Positions 8,170 to 18,526 of a DNA stretch of 64,000 nt are shown piece by piece. The stretch spans positions 1 to 64,000 of the forward strand of contig NZ_JAHVAI010000001.1 in NCBI RefSeq assembly GCF_019264375.1. The letters are read 5' to 3'. Under the pieces are notes generated by a model that saw only the letters and a program-made list of their open reading frames with translations, was not told where the DNA came from and did not search any database. Origin of the DNA: Sedimentimonas flavescens. Its GTDB lineage: Bacteria > Pseudomonadota > Alphaproteobacteria > Rhodobacterales > Rhodobacteraceae. Positions within the stretch are counted from its first letter, which is position 1. The number at the start of each line of letters is the position of its first letter. Position numbers and translations under genes: made by a program.

Positions 8170-9420
8170 TCAGCCGAGCTTCATCTTGTCGATGCCAACC
8201 AGGCGATCGTAGATCCAGAAGAAGATCAGAACGATGGCCAGAAGCATTGCTGCCAGCGCCGCGGCGAGCGACCAGTTCAGCGACTTCTGCATGTGGAAGG
8301 CAATCATGTTGGAAATCATCTGCCCGTCGGCGCCACCGACAAGGGCGGGGGTGATGTAGTAGCCCATCGCGAGGATGAAGACCAACAGCCCCCCTGCGCC
8401 GATCCCCGGCAGGGTCTGCGGCAGATACACCCGACGGAACGCAGTCCACGAGGTTGCCCCGAGCGAGCGCGCGGCGCGCACATAGCTGGGCGGGATCGTT
8501 TTCATCACCGAGTAAAGCGGCAAGACCGTGAAAGGCAGTAGGATATGCGTCATCGCGACGATCGTGCCGGTCTGGTTATACATCATCTGTATTCGGCCGT
8601 TCTCGTCGATCAGGCCCGCCCAGACCAGCATGTCGTTCAGCACGCCCTGGCTTTGCAGCAGCACCATCCACGAGGTCGTACGCACCAGCAGCGAGGTCCA
8701 GAACGGCAGCAGCACCAGGATCATCAGGAGCATCGCTTTGCGCATCGGCAGCACCGCCAGAAGATGCGCGATCGGGAAGCCGAGCAGCAGGCAAAGCGCG
8801 GTGATCTCGATCGACATCGAAAGCGTGCGCCAGAACAGCGTCTTGTAGATCGCCTGCCCTTCCGCCACCGGCACGATCGAGCCGCTCGAGTCGCGCGTCA
8901 GATCAAGGGCCGCAAGGTAGAAGTCAAAGGTGAAGGGCGATGACGCCGAGCGCATGGCACGCCAGATATTCGGATCATCCCACTTCTTCTCCTCGGCCAG
9001 AACCGCCTCCTTGAAGGGGGGCTCGAACTTGTCGGCCTTGCGCGCGGTCGAAGTGAACATCGAGCGCGTGCCCGAGACGTCGTAGTTGATACGCGTCCCT
9101 GCCGCGCCCGCGGTCTTGTCCTTCTTCATCAGCGCAAGGTCGGCGGCGAGCGCGGCATAGGCGCTTTCGTCAATGGCCGAGCCTTCGGGGTTGGCGTCGA
9201 ACCATTCGGCCAGGTTCGGTGCAGCAGAACTGAAGGTGTCGTTATAGAACGACTGGTACAGCATCTGGCCGATCGGCACGATGAAGCTGATCATGATGAA
9301 CAGAAAGAGCGGCGCAACGAGCAGGAAGGCGCGGCGGCGCCGCGTCGCGAGCGAGGCCGCAAGCGCCGCCTTCAGCGGCTTGCCATCGGCTGTGGTCAAT
9401 AGGGCGGTTGCGTCGGTCAT
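8170..9420 (-). CDS. ABC transporter permease, PotB-like, with a long periplasmic insert
   Basis: A 416-residue permease partner of the PotC-like protein. After a cytoplasmic N-terminus and a first membrane segment (about residues 30-52) comes a polar stretch of roughly 140 residues (about 55-195) before the five-helix core; standard PotB proteins are about 280 residues, so the difference is this insert. The EAA loop VRAARSLGATSWTAFRRVYL lies near residue 327. The insert should face the periplasm and may help dock the binding protein. Several Rhodobacterales transporters share such a loop, so it is a lineage trait rather than an assembly error. The gene follows the binding-protein gene with a hairpin in the gap. 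Confidence 0.88.
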   Translation of the reverse strand: MTDATALLTTADGKPLKAALAASLATRRRRAFLLVAPLFLFIMISFIVPIGQMLYQSFYNDTFSSAAPNLAEWFDANPEGSAIDESAYAALAADLALMKKDKTAGAAGTRINYDVSGTRSMFTSTARKADKFEPPFKEAVLAEEKKWDDPNIWRAMRSASSPFTFDFYLAALDLTRDSSGSIVPVAEGQAIYKTLFWRTLSMSIEITALCLLLGFPIAHLLAVLPMRKAMLLMILVLLPFWTSLLVRTTSWMVLLQSQGVLNDMLVWAGLIDENGRIQMMYNQTGTIVAMTHILLPFTVLPLYSVMKTIPPSYVRAARSLGATSWTAFRRVYLPQTLPGIGAGGLLVFILAMGYYITPALVGGADGQMISNMIAFHMQKSLNWSLAAALAAMLLAIVLIFFWIYDRLVGIDKMKLG

Positions 9421-9490
9421 TCGGTTCCCTCTGGGAAAAATTCTACCAAACGCACCCAGATGGGCGCGCGATCAGGGATCTCTTACGAAG

Positions 9491-9523
9491 AAAAGGCGGG
9501 CGGCACCGCATCGGGTGCCGCCC
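9491..9523 (-). terminator. Hairpin with T-run between binding-protein and permease genes
   Basis: On the minus strand a ten-pair stem (9498-9507 with 9514-9523) with a six-base loop is followed by GCCTTTTC. It lies directly after the binding-protein stop at 9533. It is probably a leaky terminator or mRNA-stabilising hairpin that lets the binding protein be made in excess over the permeases, a common pattern in ABC importer operons. Confidence 0.6.
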
Positions 9524-9532
9524 TGCGCAGGA

Positions 9533-10606
9533 TCAGTTGGCGAGCCAGGCGTTGAACCGCTCGCTCAGTTCGACGTCGTGGTCAGCCCAGAAGGTCGGAT
9601 CGGTCCAGATCGGGTTGGTCAGGTTGTCCGGGTTGGTGGGCATGTGCGGCGCCATCTCGGTCTTGCCGTCCTGATACATGCCGACGAGGGCCGAGGACGA
9701 TTTGCGCGCCGGGCCGTACGAGATGTACTTGGCCTGGTCGGCAAGACGCTGAGTGTCGGTCGAGAAGGCCAGGAACTTCTTGGCATCTTCCAGGTGCGGC
9801 GCGCCCTTCGGAATGGCCCAGAGGTCATAGTCCATATAGGCGCCGTCCCAGATGATGTTGAACGGCTTGTTCTCGGCGATCATGGCGTTGAAGATACGGC
9901 CGTTGTAGCCGGTGGTCATGACAACTTCGCCATCGGCCAGCAGCTGCGGCGGCTGCGCGCCAGCTTCCCACCACACGACCGAGTCCTTGATCGTATCGAG
10001 CTTGGCGAGGGCGCGTGCGACGCCTTCCTCGGTGCCGAGGACTTCATAGACTTCGCTGCCCGGAACGCCATCGGCGACCAGAGCCATCTCGAGCGAGCGC
10101 TTGGCGGCTTTCAGCAGGCCGCGCTTGCCCGGATACTTTTCGGTGTCGAAGAAGTCGGCCAGGGTGCTCGGCGGATTTTCCGGGAACTTCGAGGCGTCAT
10201 AGGCGACAACCGTGGCCCAGACGATGTTCGCGACGGCACAGTCCTGGATAGCGCCCGGAACGAAGTCTTCGGTCGCCGGGGTGCCATCGGGCGCCGGGGG
10301 CAGCATCGCCGGGTCGATCTCTTCCAGCAGACCTTCGTCGCACAGACGGATCGCATCCGACAGCTCGATATCGGCGAGGTCGATCGAGACGTTGCCGGCC
10401 TCAACCTGCGCCTTGAGCGGCGTTGCCGGGTTGTCGGCATCGATCGAGTTCACCTTGACGCCGGTCATCTCGGTGAAGGGCTTGTGGTAAGCCTCCACCT
10501 GGCTGACGGTGTAGGCGCCACCCCAGGACACCACGTTGAGCTCTTGCGCGCTGGCAGCGAAGCCAGTCGCGATCAAGGCCGTGGTCAGCATCATTGCTTT
10601 CTTCAT
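9533..10606 (-). CDS. Periplasmic substrate-binding protein, PotD-like
   Basis: A 357-residue exported binding protein. The N-terminal signal peptide is followed by the mature start QELNVVSWGGAY, typical of the polyamine/opine/iron type binding proteins (bacterial solute-binding family 1 or PotD group). Conserved features include WDGAYMDYDLWAIPKGAP near residue 255, which in PotD relatives forms part of the ligand cleft. The ATG at 10606 is chosen because GGGAG lies just upstream and it starts the signal peptide. It captures the substrate for the two permeases downstream; polyamines are the best guess, but gamma-aminobutyrate-like or other amines are possible. Confidence 0.88.
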   Translation of the reverse strand: MKKAMMLTTALIATGFAASAQELNVVSWGGAYTVSQVEAYHKPFTEMTGVKVNSIDADNPATPLKAQVEAGNVSIDLADIELSDAIRLCDEGLLEEIDPAMLPPAPDGTPATEDFVPGAIQDCAVANIVWATVVAYDASKFPENPPSTLADFFDTEKYPGKRGLLKAAKRSLEMALVADGVPGSEVYEVLGTEEGVARALAKLDTIKDSVVWWEAGAQPPQLLADGEVVMTTGYNGRIFNAMIAENKPFNIIWDGAYMDYDLWAIPKGAPHLEDAKKFLAFSTDTQRLADQAKYISYGPARKSSSALVGMYQDGKTEMAPHMPTNPDNLTNPIWTDPTFWADHDVELSERFNAWLAN

Positions 10607-10693
10607 TGGTAACTCCCGTGTTGATTTTATGTACTTTTTTTCACGTTGGCCGCGCTGGCGCGGCAAGGAGGCGGGTTTTCCCGCCTTCCCGAC

Positions 10694-11797
10694 TTACATA
10701 GGTTCAAGGGCGCGGGCGTCCTGCGGATGCCAGCCGATCTTGATCTTCTCGCTCGGACGCAGCTTGGTCTGACCAAGCGTATTGCGCGATTTCATCACGA
10801 AATCCTCGGTGCCCGCGACCCGCATGCGCGTGCGGAAGATGTCGCCCATATAGATGACCTCAAGCACTTCTGCGTCAACCATATGCGCCCCCGGGGGCAT
10901 CATATCGGCCTTGAACTCGACCCGCTCGGGGCGGATCGAAACCAGGGTTTCCTGCCCCACGCTGCGCACGTTAACGGGCGTCGCGTCGATCAGTTCGCCC
11001 GTCGCAAGACGCACGGTGCAGCTATCGCCATCCAGCGTCTCGACCGTGCCCGGCAGCTTGTTGTTCTCGCCGATGAACTGGGCCACGAACGAGTTCTGCG
11101 GACGTTCGTAAAGCTCATCGGGCGGAGCCAGTTGCTGGATGCGGCCATCGTTGAACACGGCGACGCGGTCCGACATGGTCAGCGCCTCGCCCTGGTCGTG
11201 GGTCACATAGACCACGGTGATGCCGAGCGTCTCATGCAGGTGCTTGATCTCGAACTGCATATGCTCGCGCAGTTGCTTGTCGAGCGCGCCGAGCGGTTCG
11301 TCCATGAGCACGAGCTCGGGGTCGAACACGAGCGCGCGGGCCAGCGCGATCCGCTGTTGCTGGCCGCCCGAAAGCTGCGCAGGACGGCGGTTGGCAAATT
11401 TGCCCATCTGCACCATGTCGAGCGCGCGCATGACCTTGGCCTCGCGCTCGGATTTGCCCATGCCCCGCACTTCGAGCGGAAAGGCGAGGTTCTCGCCAAC
11501 CGTCATGTGCGGGAAAAGCGCATAGTTCTGGAACACCATCCCGATGCCCCGCTTGTGCGGCGGCATGTCGTTGATGTTCTTACCCGCAAGGCGGATCTCA
11601 CCATGTGTCGCAGTTTCGAAGCCGGCAAGCATCATCAGGCAAGTCGTCTTGCCCGAGCCGGAGGGGCCGAGCATCGTCAGAAACTCGCCCTTGCCAATCG
11701 AAAGGTTCAGGTCTTTGACGACAAGCGTTTCGCCGTCATAGCTCTTCTGGACATGGTCGAATACGACGAATCCATCGTCGGTGGCAGCAGTGTTCAA
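10694..11797 (-). CDS. ABC transporter ATP-binding protein, PotA-like
   Basis: A 367-residue ATPase energising the importer. Visible motifs are Walker A GPSGSGKTT near residue 44, Q-loop VFQNYALFPHMTV near 90, signature LSGGQQQRIALARAL near 142, Walker B LVLMDEPLGALD near 162 and the switch histidine VTHDQGEA near 198. A C-terminal TOBE-type regulatory domain (about 285-360) matches PotA and other family members. The start is an unusual TTG at 11797, supported by GGGGAG seven bases upstream and by the absence of any nearby ATG. It is the first gene of the operon. An 87-base gap with hairpins separates it from the binding-protein gene. Confidence 0.9.
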   Translation of the reverse strand: MNTAATDDGFVVFDHVQKSYDGETLVVKDLNLSIGKGEFLTMLGPSGSGKTTCLMMLAGFETATHGEIRLAGKNINDMPPHKRGIGMVFQNYALFPHMTVGENLAFPLEVRGMGKSEREAKVMRALDMVQMGKFANRRPAQLSGGQQQRIALARALVFDPELVLMDEPLGALDKQLREHMQFEIKHLHETLGITVVYVTHDQGEALTMSDRVAVFNDGRIQQLAPPDELYERPQNSFVAQFIGENNKLPGTVETLDGDSCTVRLATGELIDATPVNVRSVGQETLVSIRPERVEFKADMMPPGAHMVDAEVLEVIYMGDIFRTRMRVAGTEDFVMKSRNTLGQTKLRPSEKIKIGWHPQDARALEPM

Positions 11798-12143
11798 ATT
11801 CGGGCTCCCCGTCGGTTTTTTTGGTTCGTTAGCTCCCGTGCACCGAACTAAAGCAAGGGAATTTCAGGAATTCAACCCGCAATTCCATTCTGGCTCGTCA
11901 GTCTTTCCGCCCCCTCCGTTTCGGTCACAAAACCGTCAAAAAGCGTCGCCTTGCGCGCAGGCGGCGACCAGATTGCTCATGCTGCAAGAGCAAAATGCTC
12001 TACCGGGGGGAGTGCGAATAACGCGACGTCACGCAACCCAGGCGCGAGCGAATTGACGCAAGGAACCCCTAGAGCCGCGAATCACCTGTCGATTCGAGAT
12101 GGAATGCTGTCCGGAACGTGCGAAAAGCGATGCCGCCAGAGCC
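11798..12143. other. Non-coding stretch upstream of the Pot-like operon
   Basis: About 350 bases without a gene I can support. The part next to 11797 must hold the promoter of the minus-strand importer operon, but I could not pick a convincing -35/-10 pair. Short open frames here have no recognisable content. The stretch lies between the operon start and the terminator of tRNA-Leu. Confidence 0.5.
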
Positions 12144-12177
12144 AAAAAAGCATAGCCCGGACCAAGGTCCGGGCTAT
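12144..12177 (-). terminator. Rho-independent terminator of tRNA-Leu
   Basis: A near-perfect palindrome at 12152-12177 (ATAGCCCGGACC and its complement, tiny loop) is followed on the minus strand by GC and six T residues (12144-12149). It begins 17 bases after the CCA end of tRNA-Leu. Confidence 0.85.
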
Positions 12178-12193
12178 CGCGGCTTTCAGCCAA

Positions 12194-12280
12194 TGGTGCG
12201 GTCGAGAAGACTCGAACTTCCACGGGAGTTACCCCACAGCGACCTCAACGCTGCGCGTCTACCAATTCCGCCACGACCGC
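12194..12280 (-). tRNA. tRNA-Leu (anticodon GAG)
   Basis: On the minus strand the gene starts GCGGTCGTGGCGGAATTGG and ends with the pairing arm GACCGC, discriminator A and encoded CCA (12194-12196). The anticodon loop TTGAGGT gives GAG, which reads CUC and CUU leucine codons. The D-arm GGTAGACGC, long variable arm and T-loop AGTTCGAGTCT are typical of leucine tRNAs; 87 bases with CCA. Confidence 0.95.
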
Positions 12281-12466
12281 ACTGTCTTGGCTGGTGTGGC
12301 GGCGTATTAGCCGAGGCTTTCGCCGATGAAAAGCGGATTTTTCGCTCCTGATCGAAATTCTTTCCGGCTTAGAGCGCGCGCCTCGCAGGCACAGGCTTCG
12401 GGCGTAATTGCCTTGAGCGCGCGCGGCTCTTCCCCTAACTCGGAAGAGCTGACACCGGAGGCGCAG

Positions 12467-13141
12467 ATGGTCGAGTGGATCCGTTCCGACACCCCCGTTC
12501 CCTATGAAGAGGCTCTGGCCTTCATGGAGGCGCGCGTGGCCGCGATTGCCGCAGGCACAACTGATGAGGCGATCTGGCTACTCGAACACCCGCCGCTCTA
12601 TACAGCAGGCACCTCGGCCCGACGCGAAGATCTGGTCGATCCCGACCGCTTTCCCGTCCATGAGGCCGGCCGCGGCGGGCAATACACCTATCATGGCCCC
12701 GGCCAGCGCATCGTTTACGTCATGCTTGACCTTAACCGGCGCGGGCGCGACGTGCGCTGCTTCGTGCGCCAGCTCGAACGCTGGGTTATCGACACCCTGG
12801 CCGAGTTCAACGTGACCGGCGAAATCCGCGACGGGCGCGTGGGTGTCTGGGTCGCCCGCCCCGAGAAGGGTAGCGGCGCCGACGGCCACCCCGCCGAAGA
12901 CAAGATCGCCGCCATCGGCGTCAAACTGCGCCGCTGGGTCAGCTTTCACGGCATCTCGATCAACGTCGAGCCGGACCTGAACCATTTCGCCGGAATCATC
13001 CCCTGCGGCATCCGCGATCACGGTGTCACCAGCCTTGTCGATCTGGGGCTTCCGGTGACGATGGAGGATCTGGACGCGGCGCTGGAGCGCAGCTTCGGGC
13101 CGGTCTTCGACAATGGTCGGACGCCGGACCGCTGCGAATGA
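12467..13141 (+). CDS. lipB: Octanoyl-[acyl carrier protein]:protein N-octanoyltransferase
   Basis: A 224-residue enzyme that moves octanoate from acyl carrier protein to lipoyl domains of the 2-oxoacid dehydrogenases and the glycine cleavage system. The family signature [19 protein letters not shown] lies near residues 68-86. The catalytic Cys/Lys pair is visible as [15 protein letters not shown] near 147 (lysine) and [15 protein letters not shown] near 173 (cysteine). Start ATG 12467 has a GGAG seven bases upstream; the longer reading adds residues without family similarity. It stands alone between tRNA-Leu and the cytochrome c gene. Confidence 0.94.
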   Translation: MVEWIRSDTPVPYEEALAFMEARVAAIAAGTTDEAIWLLEHPPLYTAGTSARREDLVDPDRFPVHEAGRGGQYTYHGPGQRIVYVMLDLNRRGRDVRCFVRQLERWVIDTLAEFNVTGEIRDGRVGVWVARPEKGSGADGHPAEDKIAAIGVKLRRWVSFHGISINVEPDLNHFAGIIPCGIRDHGVTSLVDLGLPVTMEDLDAALERSFGPVFDNGRTPDRCE

Positions 13142-13257
13142 CGGAAATGTTGCTGACGCGACCTTTTGCCCCGTGGTAAGAGGGGGCAGCGCCCTTTAAG
13201 CGGCGTAACCGCCCTCCCGGCATCGCCGGGCCGAGATCAGTTATTAAGGAAGATGCG

Positions 13258-13662
13258 ATGAAGATCAGCCTTTACGCCACCCTCGCCGCTATGGCCCTTG
13301 CCACCCCCTCCTTCGCCGGTGACGCAGCCGTCGGTGAAAAGACCTTTGCCAAGTGCAAGTCCTGCCACATGATCGTTGCGCCCGATGGGACCGAGATCGT
13401 CAAGGGCGGCAAGGTTGGCCCGAACCTCTACGGCATCGTCGGCCGCGCGGCCGCCTCGGTCGAAGGGTTCAAGTACGGCGACGGCCTCACGAAAGCAGCC
13501 GAGAACGGCCTGGTGTGGGATGAGGCGCTGATCGCAGAATATGTCGTCGATCCGACCAAGTTCATCGACACCCACGGCGGCGAAGGCAAGTCGAAGATGA
13601 CCTTCAAGCTGGCCAAGGGCGGCGAAGACGTCGCGGCCTATCTGGCCTCGGTCGCACAGTAA
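13258..13662 (+). CDS. Periplasmic cytochrome c (c2/c550 type)
   Basis: A 134-residue precursor with a 20-residue signal peptide (ends PSFA) and a single haem site CKSCH near residue 36. The sequence KVGPNLYGIVGRAA after the haem site and a methionine in GKSKMTF near residue 119, which should be the sixth iron ligand, fit the class I cytochrome c2/c550 family. It carries electrons between the bc1 complex and terminal oxidases. The gene is followed by a strong terminator and then by the aa3 oxidase subunit I gene, an arrangement known from Paracoccus (c550 beside an oxidase subunit I), which suggests it is a natural donor to that oxidase. A GGAAG motif lies before the ATG. Confidence 0.9.
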   Translation: MKISLYATLAAMALATPSFAGDAAVGEKTFAKCKSCHMIVAPDGTEIVKGGKVGPNLYGIVGRAAASVEGFKYGDGLTKAAENGLVWDEALIAEYVVDPTKFIDTHGGEGKSKMTFKLAKGGEDVAAYLASVAQ

Positions 13663-15528
<1,866 letters not shown>

Positions 15529-15547
15529 GGCGCTTACAGATTGATGA

Positions 15548-15575
15548 ACGGCCCCGGAGCGATCCGGGGCCGTTT
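15548..15575 (+). terminator. Rho-independent terminator after ctaD
   Basis: An 11-pair perfect stem (15548-15558 with 15563-15573) with loop GCGA and a short T-run. It may also serve the convergent gene at 15580. Confidence 0.85.
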
Positions 15576-15579
15576 GCAT

Positions 15580-15954
15580 TCAGCCCCTTGGCAATGCCCG
15601 ATGCGCAACCAGCGCAAGCACCGCCCAGATCACGATGCGCAGGCTCATCGCACCCACCGTACGCATCTCATAGGCACCACCCCCAGCGATGTGGAGTGCC
15701 AGCGCCGCACCCACGGCGAGGCTTGCAAGCACGATCGCCGCCGAGAGGGGCCGGGCAAAGCGCCGTGCGGCCCACATTCCCCAGCCCGCCGCCAGATAGG
15801 CAAAGCCCGCGAGGAAGTTGAACCACAGCACGAAGGGCACGACCGCCCCCATGTCCTTGCCACCAAACAGCGCGCCCCAGCCCGAGAACAGCGTTAACGC
15901 GCCAAACGCCAACGCCACTGCGCCAGCCACTTTCAGCCCTGTCGATTTCACCAT
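15580..15954 (-). CDS. Small four-helix membrane protein of unknown function
   Basis: I do not recognise this 124-residue protein. It shows four hydrophobic segments (about residues 7-25, 40-60, 68-90 and 100-118), so it should be an integral inner-membrane protein with both ends on the same side. The short loops carry arginines, giving a plausible topology. Codon use fits its neighbours. It is a lone gene converging on ctaD and diverging from the DUF2244 gene. A GGAGGG lies just before the ATG, supporting the start. Confidence 0.6.
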   Translation of the reverse strand: MVKSTGLKVAGAVALAFGALTLFSGWGALFGGKDMGAVVPFVLWFNFLAGFAYLAAGWGMWAARRFARPLSAAIVLASLAVGAALALHIAGGGAYEMRTVGAMSLRIVIWAVLALVAHRALPRG

Positions 15955-16085
15955 CGGAAACCCTCCTCCGCTATCGAAAGGATAGCGGCAAGTGCCCCTT
16001 CACACGATGCGGCATGGACGCCCGCCAAGGCTTGCGCCCTGCCCCCCTGCGCCCTTAGGCTGCTCTGGCGCGAACGAGGGAGGCG

Positions 16086-16595
16086 ATGCCCTACAGGTGG
16101 TCCGAAGACGAGGCCGGCACGGTCAGGCTGCGGCTCTGGCCCTATCGGTCGCTGCCCAGGCGCGGCTTCGTTGCCTTCATCGGCGTGACCGCCGGATTCC
16201 TTGCCGTGCCGCTCCTGGCCGTTCTGGGCTCAAAGATCCTCTGGGCTCTGCTACCCTTCCTGCTGGCCACGATCTGGGCGATCTGGTTCGCGCTGTCACG
16301 CTCTTACCGCTCGGGCGAGGTGCTCGAAGAGCTGACGCTGTCCGCTGAACGCATCACGCTGACCCACCGCGCGCCAAGAAGCGATCCGCTTATCTGGGAG
16401 ACGAACGCCTATTGGGTTCAGCCGATGCTGCATCCGACCGGTGGGCGCGTGCCCGATTACCTCACCCTGCGCGGCGGACCGCGCGAGGTCGAGATCGGCG
16501 CCTTCCTGACCCCCGAGGAGCGCCGCGCGCTGTTTCGGGAACTCCTGCAACATCTGGCCGAACATCGCCACTCGGACCCCGGTGCGCAGGCATGA
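16086..16595 (+). CDS. DUF2244 domain membrane protein
   Basis: A 169-residue protein with two close membrane segments (about residues 28-48 and 52-70) followed by a soluble C-terminal domain of about 100 residues. The pattern of RSYRSGEVLEELTLSAERI and a following W-x-x-NAYWV stretch matches the DUF2244 family, which is widespread in Alphaproteobacteria near cytochrome oxidase genes and has no settled function. Here it lies downstream of ctaD, with one minus-strand gene between them. GGGAGGCG precedes the ATG. Confidence 0.75.
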   Translation: MPYRWSEDEAGTVRLRLWPYRSLPRRGFVAFIGVTAGFLAVPLLAVLGSKILWALLPFLLATIWAIWFALSRSYRSGEVLEELTLSAERITLTHRAPRSDPLIWETNAYWVQPMLHPTGGRVPDYLTLRGGPREVEIGAFLTPEERRALFRELLQHLAEHRHSDPGAQA

Positions 16596-16597
16596 AA

Positions 16598-16617
16598 AAG
16601 GGGGCCGAAGCCCCCTT
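16598..16617. terminator. Bidirectional hairpin between convergent genes
   Basis: AAGGGGGC and its complement enclose the tetraloop CGAA, flanked by A residues on the left and TT on the right, so it can act for the DUF2244 gene and for the minus-strand YqeY gene ending at 16645. Confidence 0.75.
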
Positions 16618-16644
16618 CGTCTATAGCTATTCCCGTGCAAGCAC

Positions 16645-17103
16645 TCAGCCGAGCTTGTCCTTGACCATCGGCCCCACCGCGCCGAAATCCATCTGACCGG
16701 TGTATTTCGCCTTCAGTTCGCCCATCACCCGACCCATGTCGCGGATCGAGCTGGCACCGACCTTGGCGATGGCTTTGTCGATGGCTTCCAAGACTTCCTC
16801 GGCGCTCAATTGGCGCGGCAGGAATTCCTCGATGACGCGGGCTTCGCCGATTTCCTTTTCGGCCAGTTCAAGCCGCCCACCCTCTTCGAAGGCGCGTGCG
16901 GATTCCTGGCGCTGCTTGACCATCTTGCCCAGGATCGCCAGCACCTCGGCATCGCCGACTGAGCCCCCGTCGCCCGTGCCGCGCAGCGCGATCTCGCGAT
17001 CCTTGATGGCCGCATTGATCAGGCGCAGCGTCGAAAGCCGCTCCTGCTCTTTCATCTTCATCGCATCCTTGAGCGCCGTGGCAATTCGCTCGCGCATGTC
17101 CAT
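16645..17103 (-). CDS. GatB/YqeY domain protein
   Basis: A 152-residue soluble helical protein of the YqeY family, related to the C-terminal tRNA-binding domain of GatB amidotransferase. The start MDMRERIATALKDAMK and the segment ESARAFEEGGRLELAEKE, followed by EEFLPRQLS, are the normal family signatures. YqeY proteins may bind tRNA, but no activity is settled for stand-alone members. It is divergent from carA, a stable pairing in Alphaproteobacteria; the 170-base gap must hold both promoters. Confidence 0.9.
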   Translation of the reverse strand: MDMRERIATALKDAMKMKEQERLSTLRLINAAIKDREIALRGTGDGGSVGDAEVLAILGKMVKQRQESARAFEEGGRLELAEKEIGEARVIEEFLPRQLSAEEVLEAIDKAIAKVGASSIRDMGRVMGELKAKYTGQMDFGAVGPMVKDKLG

Positions 17104-17273
17104 GGGGTCGTCCTCGTTTCAGAACCAAGAGCGCCAGAATAACCGTAAGCGCGGCCGGGTGCAATCTTGCTAACTTATTGATTTTATTACGCAACAGTAA
17201 TAACCCTTACCCCCTTGACCCCGACGCCCTCCCCCCGTAGGTTCCAGCAGATTTTGCCCCGGGGAGTCGCGCC

Positions 17274-18440
17274 ATGCCTGCAAGCCACCAGTCATCGGAA
17301 AAGCCCACCGCGCTGATCGCGCTGGCAGACGGGCAGCTGTTCTACGGCAAGGGTTTCGGTGCCGTGGGCGAGACGGTAGCCGAACTGGTGTTCAACACCG
17401 CCATGACCGGCTACCAAGAGATCATGACCGATCCGTCCTACGCCGGTCAGGTCGTCACCTTCACCTTCCCGCATGTCGGCAACGTCGGCGTGAACCCCGA
17501 GGATGACGAGACGACCGACCCGGTCGCCGCCGGTCTCGTGGTCAAATGGGACCCGACCGAGCCGTCGAACTGGCGCGCCTCGGAAAACCTCGTCCACTGG
17601 CTGGCCAAGCGCGGCCGGATCGGCGTGGGTGGCATCGACACCCGCCGCCTGACCCGCGCAATCCGCCAGCAAGGCGCGCCGCACGTGGCGCTGACCCACA
17701 ACCCCGATGGCGAGTTCGACATCGAGGCGCTGGTCAAGAAAGCGCGCGAGTGGAAGGGCCTCGTCGGCCTCGATCTGGCCAAGGAAGTCACCTGCGCGCA
17801 GAGCTATCGTTGGGATGAGATGCTTTGGGCCTGGCCCGATGGCTATTCCAAACGCAGCGAGCCGGGCCTGAAGGTCGTGGCTATCGACTACGGCGCCAAG
17901 CGCAACATCCTGCGCTGCCTCGCCTCGGCGGGCTGCGATGTGACCGTTCTACCCGCGACGGCGACGGCGGAAGATGTGCTCGCGCTCAATCCCGACGGCG
18001 TGTTTTTGTCGAATGGCCCGGGCGACCCGGCCGCGACCGGCACCTATGCCGTGCCGATGATCAAAGGTGTGCTGGAGAAAGACCTGCCGGTCTTCGGTAT
18101 CTGCCTTGGTCACCAGATGCTGGCCCTGGCGCTTGGCGCCAAGACCATCAAGATGAACCACGGCCACCACGGCGCAAACCACCCGGTGAAAGACCTCACC
18201 ACCGGCAAGGTCGAGATCACCTCGATGAACCATGGCTTCGCCGTCGATGCGCAGACCCTGCCCGAAGGCGTGACCGAAACACATGTCTCGCTCTTCGACG
18301 GGTCGAACTGCGGCATCGCGATGAAGGATCGCCCGGTGTTCTCGGTGCAGTATCACCCCGAAGCCAGCCCCGGCCCGCAGGACAGCTACTACCTGTTCGA
18401 CCGCTTCGCCGAGGCCATGCGCGCCCGCCGCAGCGCCTGA
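17274..18440 (+). CDS. carA: Carbamoyl-phosphate synthase small subunit
   Basis: A 388-residue glutaminase subunit that feeds ammonia to CarB for carbamoyl phosphate, used for pyrimidines and arginine. The N-terminal domain has FNTAMTGYQEIMTDPSYAGQ near residue 38. The C-terminal class I amidotransferase domain has the nucleophile GICLGHQM near residue 274 and the histidine-glutamate pair in QYHPEASPGPQD near 360. Start ATG 17274 follows GGGGAG. carB is not adjacent. A strong terminator follows. Confidence 0.95.
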   Translation: MPASHQSSEKPTALIALADGQLFYGKGFGAVGETVAELVFNTAMTGYQEIMTDPSYAGQVVTFTFPHVGNVGVNPEDDETTDPVAAGLVVKWDPTEPSNWRASENLVHWLAKRGRIGVGGIDTRRLTRAIRQQGAPHVALTHNPDGEFDIEALVKKAREWKGLVGLDLAKEVTCAQSYRWDEMLWAWPDGYSKRSEPGLKVVAIDYGAKRNILRCLASAGCDVTVLPATATAEDVLALNPDGVFLSNGPGDPAATGTYAVPMIKGVLEKDLPVFGICLGHQMLALALGAKTIKMNHGHHGANHPVKDLTTGKVEITSMNHGFAVDAQTLPEGVTETHVSLFDGSNCGIAMKDRPVFSVQYHPEASPGPQDSYYLFDRFAEAMRARRSA

Positions 18441-18455
18441 TTGAATATATTCCAC

Positions 18456-18497
18456 AAGAGCCCCCTTCGGCCTTCGCCGGAGGGGGCTCTTGTTTTG
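18456..18497 (+). terminator. Rho-independent terminator after carA
   Basis: A 15-pair stem (18456-18470 with 18477-18491), six-base loop, followed by TGTTTTG. Confidence 0.9.
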
Positions 18498-18526
18498 AAT
18501 TAACGACTTATTAACCCTCTTTGGGA

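Noticed and set aside
9281-11851. Long plus-strand frames opposite the Pot-like operon
   Set aside because: They lie opposite complete ABC transporter genes with all motifs in place; composition is that of an antisense frame.
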